A stretch of DNA of 64,000 bases from NCBI RefSeq assembly GCF_016808335.1, contig NC_053147.1, positions 69,314,960-69,378,959 on the forward strand, read 5' to 3'. Position numbers and translations under genes: made by a program. The DNA is from Panicum virgatum (Eukaryota; Streptophyta; Magnoliopsida; Poales; Poaceae). The notes under the pieces are model-generated. The model was not told the origin of the DNA, ran no database searches, and saw only the letters and a list, made by a program, of their open reading frames with translations. Positions 11,414 to 22,258 of the stretch are shown in pieces (the stretch's first letter is position 1; each line of letters opens with the position of its first letter).

Positions 11414-12181
11414 GCGGACCGTCCGCTCTTATGAACGCGGACCGTCTGCGGTTTAGGAACTACCACGGCGGACCGTCCGCGTCCAGCAGGCGGACTGTCC
11501 GCGACCCATCTGTTCTTCGCAGGAACACAAAATCGCCCTCATCTTTGATTCACCCACATTTTGAGTTTCGATTCAAATCCACTAACCAAAATTAAACTAT
11601 AGCATCTCCTCATCACTAGGAATAAGATCCCCCAAGTATTTTCAAGAATCCATGGTCCAAAAATAGATCGGAGCATCTAACCCTAACTCTTTCCAATAAA
11701 GAAAACCAAGAACAAGAGTTAGGGATTCATTGAAATACCGAGAAGACTTGATGCACAATCTTGAGAAGAGTCCGGGGATGTGCTCGGACCGTCCGGGAAC
11801 CACTCCAAAAAGGCTTGACCTTGTCGTCTCCCCCACGTGCTTGAGAGAGAAAGAGAGAGACCTTTTTGATGTTTGTGTGTGATTTGGTGGAGGGGTGTGA
11901 GAGGGACATCCAATATAAGTCAAGTCTGGCCGACCCCACCTTTCTGTCCAGTCGCGGACTGTCCGCGATATCCCGGCGGACCGTCCGCCTTTGAAATTTT
12001 TACACTGCAAACCAAATAAAACAGCCTCTGGTAAAATCTCCCCAACATGTGCGGACCGTCCGCGGTCCTTTGGCGGACCGTCCGCAGTGTATTTCTGCGG
12101 TTGAGAACTTCTCTGCAGAGCCTCTGGTGAACAAGTCCCATGAACGGCGGACTGTCCGCCCCTTACCCGCGGACCGTCCGC
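11414..12181. repeat. internal copy of the dyad lattice, between pol and the extra ORF
   Basis: GCGGAC-N-GTCCGC-type words start at 11414/11437, 11468/11490, 11954/11976, 12051/12073 and 12147/12169. Again they are pairs 22-23 bp apart, and the last three pairs are 97 and 96 bp apart. A lone degenerate copy sits near 11786. The lattice therefore occurs three times in the element: in both LTRs and once internally. Confidence 0.85.
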
Positions 12182-12445
12182 GCTACAAAAAATCTGACAA
12201 GTCTGAATTCTGCCAATTTTCTCAATTCCAACTCCAATTTGGGATCATTGCTTATATAAAAATCCAAAAATCTCAAATATTGCATGAAAACCTTCAAAAG
12301 ACTCATATGAGCAGGTTTCAACAAGAATTCGAAAATAAATCGAGTAAAATCATGAAAACTCAAAAATGGCTCAAAAATACCTCAAAAATTTAGAAAAATG
12401 AAATAAGGAGTGCATGAAAGAACCATATGCTACATGTGCTAGTTT

Positions 12446-15400
12446 TCAAGCCACATTTGAGAAGTCAATGATATTTAACTCATTTCTCAACTTGCAAAAC
12501 CGAGATTCATCCAAAGGCTTTGTAAATATATCGGCTAATTGATCATCCGTGCCAATACCATCAATCTTGATATCACCCTTGTTCACATGATCTCTAAGAA
12601 AATGATGGCAGATATCAATATGCTTGGTTCTTGAATGTTGAACCGGATTGGAGGCAATCTTCATGGCACTTTCATTATCACACAACAAGAGAATTTCATC
12701 AAATTTCACACCATAATCTAGAAGAGTTTGCTTCATCCATAACAATTGTGCACAACAACTTCCGGCCGAGATATATTCCGCTTCGGCGGTTGAAAGAGCC
12801 ACGGAATTTTGCTTCTTTGATGACCATGATACAAGAGATCTTCCAAGAAATTGACAACCACCGGAAGTGCTCTTCCTATCAACCTTGCACCCCGCATAAT
12901 CCGAATCCGAGAATCCAACCAAATCAAAATGAGCACCCTTGGGATACCATAAGCCAATATTAGGAGAATATTTCAAGTATCTCAAGATCCTTTTGACGGC
13001 GGTCAAATGACATTCTCTAAGTGCAGCTTGAAATCGTGCACACATGCAAACACTAAACATGATGTCGGGCCTAGATGCGGTCAAATAAAGCAAACTACCA
13101 ATCATAGAACGGTAAAGTTTTTGGTCAACCGGGTTACCTCCCTCATCTAGGTCGAGATGCCCATTGGTGGCCATAGGAGTCTTGATTGGTTTTGCATCTT
13201 CCATACCAAATTTCTTCAAGATATCCTTCACATATTTTGATTGACACACAAAGGTGCCTTCCTTGAGTTGCTTGATTTGAAGTCCAAGAAAGAAACTCAA
13301 TTCACCAATCATGGACATCTCAAATTCCCTAGACATCATTTCACCAAATTCCTCACAAAACTTGGGTTAGTTGAACCAAAGATAATATCATCAACATAAA
13401 TTTGACAAACAAATAAATCTTTACCAATATCTTTAGTGAACAACGTAGCATCAACCTTACCAATTTTGAAGCCCTTAGAGATAAGAAAATCCCTCAATCT
13501 TTCATACCAAGCTCGTGGAGCTTACTTAAGACCATAAAGAGCTTTAGAGAGCTTGTATACATGATTTGGCTTCTTGGGATCTTCAAAACCGGGAGGTTGC
13601 TCAACAAAAACAAGTTCACTAATCTTGCCATTCAAGAAAGTACTTTTCACATCCATTTGAAAAAGTTTAATGTTGTGAGAGCAAGCATAAGCTAATAAAA
13701 TTCTAATAGCTTCTAATCTAGCAACGGGAGCAAAAGTTTCACCGAAATCCAAACCTTCGACTTGAGTGAAGCCTTGAGCTACTAATCTTGCCTTGTTTCT
13801 CACAACCATTCCATCTTCATTTTGCTTGTTTCTAAAAACCCATTTAGTGCCAATAACATTATAATTCTTGGGTCTCTCAACTAAATCCCAAACTTGATTC
13901 CGGGTGAAATTATTTAATTCTTCATGCATAGCATTCACCCAATCCGGATCCCTCAATGCTTCATCTACACGGTTAGGTTCAAGAAAAGATACAAAAGAAT
14001 AATGTTCACAAAATGAAGCAATGCGAGATCGAGTTTGGACACCCTTACTAATATCACCCATGATTTGATCCACCGGATGATCCTTTGCAAGAACATGATG
14101 AATTCTTTGAGGAACAATGGGTTCTTGAGTTGATGAAGAAGGTGCACTAGATGAACCAACTTGATCTTGTACTTGAGAATCATCATTACTTGAATCTTGT
14201 ACAATTTGTTGTGCTTGATCATTTGAGATAGAAGTTGAAGGATTAACTCTAATAGAGATAGAAGGACCATCTTCATCTTCATCTTCTTCTCTTGGTCTTA
14301 CATCACCAATTGACATATTTTTCATTGCATTTCTCAAACCATCACTTCTCACATCATCAAGATTTTCTTGTTCATTATGAGAACCATTGGTTTCATCAAA
14401 CTCAACATCATATGCTTCTTCAACAATGCCATGAGTTTTGTTGTAGACCCGATAAGCCTTGCTATTAGATGAATATCCAAGAAGAAAACCCTCATCACAT
14501 TTGCTTTGAAACTTTGATAACCGAGTTCCCTTCTTGAGAATATAGCATTTGCAACCAAACACTCTAAAATAAGATATATTTGGCTTCCTTCCAATGAGCA
14601 ACTCATATGGGGTCTTGTTATGAAATCTATGGCAATACAATCTATTTGAGGCATGACAAGCCGTGTTGATTGCTTCGGCCCAAAAACTATCCGAAACATT
14701 GTACTCGGAGAGCATTGATCTTGCCATATCAATCAAGGTTCTATTTTTCCTCTCAACAAGACCATTTTGTTCCGGAGTGTACTTGGTTGAGAATTCATGC
14801 TTGATTCCTTTCACATCACACCATTTCTCAACTCTTGTGTTTCTAAACTCACTTCCATTGTCACTCCTCACTTTCTTCACCTTGAGCTCAAATTCATTTT
14901 CGGCCCTTGTAAAGAATTTCTTGAAAGTGTCATATGTATGGGCCTTGTCATGAAGAAAGAAAACCCATGTATATCTTGAGTAATCATCTACTACCACAAG
15001 ACAATAACAATTTCCACCAATACTTCTATATGTTGTAGGACCAAATAAATCCATATGCAATAATTCCAATGGTCTCTCGGTTGACATGACACTCTTAGTG
15101 GGATGAGCATTTGCAACTTGCTTTCCGGCTTGACATGCACTACAAAGCTTATCTTTATCAAACTTCACATTCTTCAAGCCAACTACTAAATCATGCTTCA
15201 AAAGTCGGTTGAGTTGCTTCATGCCAACATGACCAAGCCTTCTATGCCATAACCAACCCAAAGATGATTGATTGAATAAGCAAGTGGACAAGTTTGCCTC
15301 TTTAGTAGCAAAATCCACAAGATATACATCCTCATGTCTAAATCCCGTAAAGATGTGATCTTTTCCATCCAAGCTAGTCACTACAACATCATCTTTAGTG

Positions 15401-15675
15401 AAACTACACTTATATCCAAAATCACAAAGTTGAGTGACCGCTAAGAGATTAAACTTGAGAGAATCAACCAACAATACATTTGAAAGAGAATGATTGCTTG
15501 AGATGGGAATTGTACCAACTCCTTTGACTTTGCCCCGGCTATTGTCACCAAAGATGATGTCACTATAGCCACCCACATTCTCATCTAGAGAGGAAAACAT
15601 CATATGATCTCCGGTCATGTGTTGAGTGCATCCACTATCAAGCACCCAATGTCTTCCTCTGGACTTGTAATTCAC
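12446..15675 (-). pseudogene. inner element pol: protease-integrase-RT-RNase H (broken)
   Basis: It is in frame with gag part two across the TAG at 15678-15676. Protease: '[14 protein letters not shown]' at the start. GAG-pre-integrase: '[14 protein letters not shown]'. Integrase: 'HMDLFGPT', '[12 protein letters not shown]', 'SDNGSEF' and '[14 protein letters not shown]'. Reverse transcriptase: '[20 protein letters not shown]' through '[11 protein letters not shown]'. A TAA at 13524-13522 replaces the Gln codon of the usual YGLKQAPRAW. The frame continues through an intact YVDD box near 13400, then loses one base near 13362. RNase H: 'SDSDYAGCKVDRKSTSGG' and 'LSTAEAEYI' in the last piece (13339-12446). 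Two lesions in RT make it inactive. Confidence 0.92.
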
Positions 15676-17570
15676 CTACAAAGAGGAAGTAACTCTTTTA
15701 GGTACCCAAACTTTCTTGGGTCCTTGAACGTTAGTGACCACATTAGTGACCAAGACTTTTGGCACCCAAATGGCATTCTTTTTAGCACCATTTATAGGTA
15801 TCCCAACAAATTTTGCACTAATATTGCCATTTGAATTTTTCATAAGCATGTAACTTGAATCAAAGGATATGACTTTCTTGTTGGTGCAATTCTTCTCAAC
15901 ATGGCCAACCTTCTTGCATTTTTCACAATATGGCTTGCCACTACTCTTCACAAAGGTAGTTTTGGTTTGCACAAAAGCCTTCTTCCCTTTCTTAGGAATA
16001 TATCCAAACCCTTGCTTGTTCAAGGTGAACTTTGGCTTGCCCAACAATGATTAAACTTTGCTCTACTATCATAGCATTTTCTCAAATCATTAGTCAAGCA
16101 AGTAACCTCTTTCATTAACAAATCATTTTCCATAATGAGAGATTTATTGCAAGATGAGTTATCAATTTTAGTGCACAAAGAACTAGTAGAGCTAGAGCCA
16201 CAAGATTTATCATCAATTAAATCACAACTAACACCAATGCTCAATGTTGCTTTTCTTTCATGACTAAGCAAGGTATTGTGAGCTTCCTCAAGCTTCTCAT
16301 GAGTTTCTTTGAGATTCTCATGAGAAGTCTTTAGCTCCACATAGGAATCTTGAAGAGAAGTAAACTTTAACTTCAAGTCCCTCAACTTAGCCTTTTCCTT
16401 TGTCATGAATTCATCGGCATCATTAAGCATTTCAACAAGATCATCATATGAAAGTTCATCAAGTTCACCATCTTTTTGTACCTTTGCACCACCCTTTGCC
16501 ATAAGACAATGTGGTGTAGAGAAGAGTGATGGAGCCTCCTTGATGGCGATCCCGGCAACTCCCTTGGATGGCTTGTCATCATCATCATCATCATCATCGG
16601 AGCTTGCATCGGAATCCCATTCAACAAAATAAGCTTGGCCATTCTTCTTCTTCTTGATGAACTTCTTCTTCTTCTTTTCATCATTTTTCTTGTCCTTTTT
16701 CTTGTTTGGACAATTGACAATGATATGACCTACTTCACCACAATTGAAGCAAGTCTTGTCCACAAAAGGATTTTTTCTTGATGATTGACCTCTCTTGCCA
16801 AAGCTCTTCTTGCTCATCATTCTATTGAATCTCTTGACAAAGAGAGCCATCTCCTCATCCGATTCTTCTTCTTGGCATCCACTTTCTTCTTCATTTTTGC
16901 TATCTTGAGCTTTGAATGCCACACTTTTCTTTTTCATATCAATTTCTCCACCATGAGCTTCATCTTGAGATTTCTTGAACATGTCATGGGTAAGAATTTC
17001 TCCCAATATTTGTGTGGGAGTTGCGGTCTTCACATTTGACCTTACAAGTAAGGTCATAATTGTGTCATATCTTTTCGGAAGACATCTAAGAAACTTGTGG
17101 TTGAAATCCCCATCCGGTACCTCAAATCCAAGTCCCTTGAGGTCATTTACAATGTCATTTAGTCGGTTGAACATCTCGGCTATGCTCTCATCCTTCTTCA
17201 TGGTGAATTCACTAAAATTTCCTTTAAGCAAATATAGCTTGGCCTCCTTCACCGTTGATGTACCCTCATGAATTTCCATGAGCTTCTTCCATATGTCATT
17301 TGCATTTGTGAGGCTCTTGACTCTATTAAATTCATTTACATCAAGAGCACTAAAGAGCACATTAACCCCTTGATCATTTAGTGTCTCATTTTCCTCATCT
17401 AGGGGTGTCAAACTCTTTGGGTCCAAAATGACATTTCCATCATTTACTACTCTCCATAGTTTTCTACTCATGGCTTTGAGATGAGCCGACATCCTAGTCT
17501 TCCAATAATCATAATTGTTCCCATCAAAGAACGGTGGCTTCCCAACATGAATCACATGATCACTAGTCAT
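15676..17570 (-). pseudogene. inner element gag (frameshifted)
   Basis: ATG at 17570. The N-terminal part (HVGKPPFFDGNNYDYWKTRM) and the UBN2-like capsid segment (MEIHEGTSTVKEAKLYLLKG) match copia gag. A CCHC knuckle 'CFNCGEVGHIIVNC' lies near residue 270. A Lys-rich tract, an Asp run (SDDDDDDDDK) and a long coiled coil (DSYVELKTSHENLKETHEK) follow. The frame is lost by one base at about 16025-16047. The next frame (16047-15676) continues with a second knuckle 'CEKCKKVGHVEKNC' and the 'WVPK' motifs, and ends at TAG 15678-15676. Two knuckles and the long coiled coil are typical of SIRE-type gag. The single shift looks like a mutation and not programmed frameshifting, but this is not proven. 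Confidence 0.88.
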
Positions 17571-17613
17571 TGTTCTACTCCAAGATGGTTAAATCCTTAA
17601 TTAATGGAGTACT

Positions 17614-17629
17614 TAGCTCTGATACCACT
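17614..17629 (-). other. primer binding site of inner element
   Basis: Minus strand 'agTGGTATCAGAGCTAAG' follows the 5' LTR after one or two bases. It is the classic initiator tRNA-Met complement of plant copia elements. Confidence 0.88.
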
Positions 17630-18348
17630 TGTAGGATCAAGAACACCGACTAGAGGGGGGGTGAATAGGCGGTTTAAAATCTAAAACCAATAATACTAGA
17701 GAAATTTAATTAGTAACAAAGGAAAGCCCTATATCATGCTATTACTATCTCTAGATGGGTTTGCAACCTAGGGTGACAAGACACAAAACAAGCTCTAGTA
17801 AAGTAAATTGCTCAAAGTAAAAGCAAGTATTAAAGAGAGCAAGAGAAGTAACCAAGCTTGACACAAGAAATTATCCCGTGGTGTCGATGACTTGCCGGTC
17901 ACCCCTAATCCACGTTGAGGTGGATTCCAAGAATCAACCGCTCCTCTATCAAGAACCTCTTGATCTTGAGCCGGCTTGAATCAAAGAACCGCTCCACACC
18001 TCGATTCCACTAGAGTTGCTCTTCACCACTCCGGTGAGGTGAGCACAAAACCTCTCACAACCGAAATCGGGGCTCCTCAACAATCTCCCTGGAGGTGCTC
18101 CACGAAATCCACTTCTCCAAGCCGTCTAGGGAGTGGCAACTCCCAAGAGTAACAAGTTGATGACGCTTGCTTGAAGTTTCCCTAATGCCACAAAGCTCAA
18201 ACTCTTGATGCAATGCACTAGGAAGCTCTCACACTCTCAAAAATGCAATCTCTAAGCAAGTGTGTGTGAGAGAGGGATGCATTAGCTCTAATGTGTCAAG
18301 AATGCTATCCAAATGGCCAAGAGGGTCACCCAATGGCCGGGCATTGGG

Positions 18349-18356
18349 TATATATA
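18349..18356 (-). promoter_or_regulatory. TATA box of inner 5' LTR
   Basis: TATATATA inside the LTR, oriented for minus-strand transcription. The nearest dyad is 46 bp upstream. The same site in the other LTR is 8193-8200. Confidence 0.65.
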
Positions 18357-18401
18357 GACACCCCTTCAAAAACTAGCCGTTACACTCTTTTCTGCGAAGT
18401 C

Positions 18402-18896
18402 GCGGACCGTCCGCGGTTCAAAAACCGGACTGTCCGCCGTTATAAACCAGTGAGTCAGAGTGCATTTAATGCGTGTCAGAACTAGCCGTTAAGCCCTGGC
18501 GGACCGTCCGCGCCCTAGGGGCGGACCATCCGCAGTTAAGAGTTCCAACCCACCAGAGACTAACATCGTCTCTGGAACAATTTTGAGATTAGCCTGCGGA
18601 CCGTCCGCGCCTCAGGAGCGGTCTGTCCGCAGTTTAACTTTTGAGCCCAAACCAGAGAAACAACCTCTCTGGTACAAACCTGAGATTAGCCGGCGGACCG
18701 TCCGCGCCCCATGGGCGGACTGTCCGCCGTTCAACTTTGAAGCCCACACTGACAGACACCATTTCTGGTACAAGTTTGAAATACAGTAGCGGACCGTCCG
18801 CCCAACTGGGCCGGACTGTCCGCCAGCCCACCAGAGCCTCTGCAAGCTCTCTGGAACGGGCGCGGACTGTCCGCCCCTCAGGCGCGGACTGTCCGC
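18402..18896. repeat. GCGGAC-N-GTCCGC dyad array (5' LTR copy)
   Basis: Same lattice as in the 3' LTR at the matching offset. A few copies carry substitutions (for example 'gcggaccatccgc' near 18521 and 'gcggtctgtccgc' near 18618). Pair spacing is preserved. Confidence 0.9.
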
Positions 18897-19295
18897 CGTT
18901 ACTCAGTCAGCACTCAAACTTAGTCTATTTCAAATCTTTTCAAAACGCCGTTAGCCCTCATGCATGCAACTAGACATTTTGAGCAAAATGGCACTAAAAA
19001 CCCGTCAACCATGAGTACACAACCCCTCTTGATAGTACGGCTATCTATCCAACAAATCCGGTCACTTTTCATCCACTAAACGCCTTGTGACCGGTAAAAT
19101 ACAAAGGCCCTATTTTATACCTTTGCCTTGAGCCCTAGCTTTGCTCATCATCTCCAAAACTCCATACGTTCACACCCAAATCTCTTTCATCCATGGATCA
19201 ACCTATACTCATTATCTCAAATGAAATCGTTAATCCACAAACCGTTGTCATTAATTACCAAAACTCGAAATAGAGGCCTAGATGCTTTCAGAGCG

Positions 19296-19883
19296 CTATG
19301 CGTTGGTGAAAAAGATGGCGCTTTTAGCTTGATGTCATTGCGTAGCTCATGGGCGGTCACCTTGTTGAGGACTTGATTTGGTGTCAAAGTGTTGAGATCT
19401 TTCTCATATAGAATTGTGGTTACCAAGTCATAGTCCGGCCTTCGGAGTGAGTGAAGAATCTTGCGAATGAGTTTCGTATCTTCAATTTACTTCACACCTA
19501 GAGAATTAATCTCATTCACAAGAGTATTCAATCGTGAGTACATAGATTCGGCATTCTCATCATCAAGTTGCTTAAAACTATTAAGCTTATCGATGAGAAC
19601 ATGATATCTTTCATTGGCAACGTCCTCTGTGCCCTCATGGTTCTCAATGATAGTCTTACATAGTTTTTTAGCATTTTCACAAGCATAAACATGATTAAAC
19701 ACATTATCACTAAGAGAAGACAAGATTATGCATTTTGCAGTGACATCATGTTGCTTCTCTTGGTGACCATTATTTTTTATGCCCTCACTCATTACTCTCC
19801 AAACGTTTAGTCCCGTGCATTAAAACCTTCCAACGTTGGAAGACCATGCCATCGAACCGTGGAGCAGGTCTAAAAGGATACAT
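19296..19883 (-). pseudogene. outer element gag, N-terminal half (decayed)
   Basis: Minus-strand gag of the UBN2 copia type. A start is possible at 19883 (MYPFRPAPRFDG). A frameshift follows near 19810-19800, then an open piece from 19792 (AKCIILSSLSDNVFNHV, NERYHVLIDKLNSFKQL, MYSRLNTLVNEINSLG). A TAA stop at about 19487 interrupts it, after which 'TTILYEKDLNTLTPNQVLNK' continues. The last codons before the insertion read S-A-L across the target site and continue as A-C-K-Q at 7469, so the two halves were one gene. Confidence 0.82.
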
Positions 19884-19993
19884 CACTTCCCTCTAAGAGC
19901 TAACTCACTAGGCGGTGAAACTTACCGATCTAATGAGCCGGTAAATACAATTTTGCCAATGAAATTGGCTTTCTTTATGAGAGAAGTGAATCC

Positions 19994-20009
19994 CGGCTCA
20001 GATACCAAT
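19994..20009 (-). other. primer binding site of outer element
   Basis: Minus strand TGGTATCTGAGCCGGG directly after the 5' LTR. It matches the initiator tRNA-Met type site (TGGTATCAGAGC...) with one change. Confidence 0.75.
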
Positions 20010-21479
20010 TGAAAGCGATCGGGTGCTCTAACCTAAGAGAGGGAGGGGGTGAATTAGGCATTATTAAAACTTTAACATATGGCTCCAACTAGTTTGCAAA
20101 AAAATTAAACTAGATCAAGCTATCTAGATGTGCAACTACGGTTCATTTTAGTGTAAACTCTCATCCCAAAAGAGTTTTGCAACCTATAGCCAATTTTAGC
20201 AAGATACTACACTAAGAAAGTAAAAGCACACAAGTTGTAATATGAAATGCGGAAACTTAAAGAGAGGGATGAGAGGAAGCGAACTCTCGACACGAGAATT
20301 TATCCCGTTGTTCGGATTGCCACAAAGGCGCCCCTACGTCCACGTTGTTGAAGTACTCACGAAGAGTACCGCTTTCCGGCAATCAAGTCTCTTCCGTGAA
20401 CACAATCACGGTCACCTTGATCCCGATTTTCACTAAGGGAGATTGCCCACGAAGGAGGGGTCTCCGTCCCACGCACAAAGTTGTCGACGCCGCTCCACAC
20501 CAAGCCGGAGGGTCGTAGACTTGCCGGCGAGCCACCAAAGCTCCAAAGATGGCTGGTGCACCAAGATACAATTTTGGTTCACTCTAGAACCACAGCACAA
20601 AGATCTAAACCTTGCTTGATCACTCACTCAAGAGCTAACCTAGCACTAACACTCACAAAACTTGTGCTAAGAACTAAGAATTTGATCTCTATGCTCTTGG
20701 ATGGCTTGGAGGTGTTCTTGGATGTGTGTGTGATGTCTTGGGACTCCAGCAAACTTCAAATGGCCGGGGGAGCTCATATATATAGGCCACACACTTGAAG
20801 TAGCCGTTTGGAGCCGTTGGACACTTTTCTGCATAGGCATCGGAACTTCTGGTGCTAGGGCATCGGTTCTTCCGGTCACTCTGCGCACTGAAGTAGCCGT
20901 TGGTTTTTCTGACACAGTTGCAGCGACTACAGGGACAATCGGTTAAACCGATGCTTAGGGCGTCGGTTAAACCAGTCACACACATCAACTGGACTAGCCG
21001 TTGGACCTCCCTCTTCTGCTGACGTCATTGCACTGATGGTATGCTACGATGCACCACCGGTTCAACCAGTGCTGAAGGCGTGGCTCTTGCGCATTCTACA
21101 TCGTCTCTGGAATATAGTACGTTGAATGCACCGATGCCTATCTTGACGCCGTCGGTTCAACCGGTGCTTCACTTGATCTTCTCTTGATCTCCATTTGGCG
21201 CTCAGACTTGTACCAAAGTCAGGGCGTCGGATCTTCCGACAACTATCGGATGCACCGATGCTTAGGCATCAGTTCTTTCGGTGCTACTGGTTTCTGCAGA
21301 ACTCGTCCAATCCGGTGTTTTTTGAGTTCTTTCTTCGTGTTTTGCTTTGTATGGCATTTTTATTTCATCCATGGGATTTAGAAATGTTCACTCAACAAAA
21401 CTATTAGTCCCATTAATTGTGTTGTCATACGATCACCAAAATCACTCGAAATAGTATAAATAGTGCCATATTCCGTACA
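20010..21479 (-). repeat. outer element, 5' LTR
   Basis: 1,470 bp, TG at 20010 to CA at 21479. It pairs with 3371-4842. As the 5' LTR on the minus strand it would supply the promoter: TATA-like at 20776-20786, with dyads centred on CGGTTTAACCG-like and CCGGTTCAACC-like words from about 20838 to 21290. The target duplication CATGC follows at 21480-21484. Confidence 0.92.
20776..20786 (-). promoter_or_regulatory. TATA box of outer 5' LTR
   Basis: Run of TATATATATA inside the LTR, oriented for minus-strand transcription of the gag region. The dyad array begins about 50 bp upstream, as in the inner element. Confidence 0.6.
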
Positions 21480-21484
21480 CATGC

Positions 21485-22258
21485 TTGGGATCAGGGCCAC
21501 CTTGTTTGTTTATTTTGCTTCGCAAGAAGAAAGTGGGTGGCCATGCCGTGACATTCAGCAAGATGGAAAAGATCATAGATGCAGGCACGATGAGCATCAT
21601 TGCATCAAGTACCCAAAAGGCACCCAACTCCAAAATAGCTTCGCTCATGTCATGTCCTAGTACATATGTATGGTCCTCCAATCCAAGTTTTTTTTCCTTT
21701 TTGCACAGATGCACATCAGGTTTCAGTTGCTGAATCATGCTCGTCATCATCAGCAATCTGGGAGTACAGCATCCTAATCAATTCGTGTTTTGCAGTTCAT
21801 GTCCAAATAAATCGCACTACTATAGGCAGCCAATCGCGGTCCTGCAACTACCCACCCATAAAGTTCACTTTTTTTTTCTTTTTATCAATCATCAGACTGC
21901 ACAAACTGGAATGACACAGGGGCGGTTTGGTTTGCCAAAAAATTGTTTTTTCCCCTCTTCCATTCCCTTGTTGCTGAGAAATCCCATGAACACGACGAGA
22001 ACGGACTAGTAAGAGAAAAAAAAAGAGAGAGAAAGAGAAAACTAATAAGCAGGGATTCGATGATTGCCTCGATGAGTTTATCCCTCTTTTGATTCGCAAA
22101 GCTGCAATCAAAAGAGGATCGATCGACATCGATTGCGATTGCCCATCGATCCCCTGTGTTATCTTGTCGTTGATGGTGTTTATCCCCTCCGATTCCGATC
22201 GGCGATCGCCCGGCCTATTTACAAAAATATTACAGAGCCCCAAGGGACAGGGATTAGA
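21485..22258. other. intergenic / 3' region of the ELO-like gene
   Basis: After the outer element's target duplication the DNA is AT-rich with T-runs. It probably includes the 3' UTR of the minus-strand gene at 22259-23140. No gene, RNA or repeat was recognised. Confidence 0.5.

Larger units (their letters stand above)
7475..19290 (-). mobile_element. inner full-length SIRE/Maximus-like Ty1/copia retrotransposon
   Basis: 11.8-kb element on the minus strand: 5' LTR 17630-19290, gag, protease, integrase, reverse transcriptase and RNase H, then an extra downstream ORF, then 3' LTR 7475-9134. Target duplication GAGCG is at 7470-7474 and 19291-19295. LTRs run TG...CA. The primer site reads TGGTATCAGAGCTAAG (minus strand), and a purine tract ending AAAAAGGGGGGAGAT abuts the 3' LTR. 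The two LTRs differ at about 25 positions in 1.66 kb by eye, so it is young. Even so, gag, pol and the extra ORF each carry stops or frameshifts. The order and the additional 3' ORF match the SIRE/Maximus group of copia elements. Confidence 0.94.
17630..19290 (-). repeat. inner element, 5' LTR
   Basis: 1,661 bp, same termini as the 3' LTR, with one extra G in the poly-G near 17650 and about two dozen substitutions. The dyad array is at 18402-18896 and TATA at 18349-18356. GAGCG duplication follows at 19291-19295. Confidence 0.96.
3371..21479 (-). mobile_element. outer gag-only SIRE-like LTR retrotransposon, split by a nested insertion
   Basis: LTRs at 3371-4842 and 20010-21479, flanked by CATGC at 3366-3370 and 21480-21484. 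Read on the minus strand, the primer binding site TGGTATCTGAGCCGGG follows the 5' LTR and a purine tract (AAAAAGAGGAGAT) precedes the 3' LTR. Removing the nested element leaves about 3.3 kb of internal DNA, with a decayed gag and no protease, integrase, reverse transcriptase or RNase H. It therefore looks non-autonomous (gag-only). The right LTR keeps TG at its left end, where the left LTR has mutated to TA. The LTRs differ at roughly 20 of their first 170 bases by eye, so this insertion is older than the nested one. Confidence 0.9.

Noticed and set aside
9135..17629. Programmed -1/+1 frameshifting in gag of the inner element
   Set aside because: The break near 16030 is a single-base loss with no slippery heptamer seen, and the rest of the element shows random lesions.
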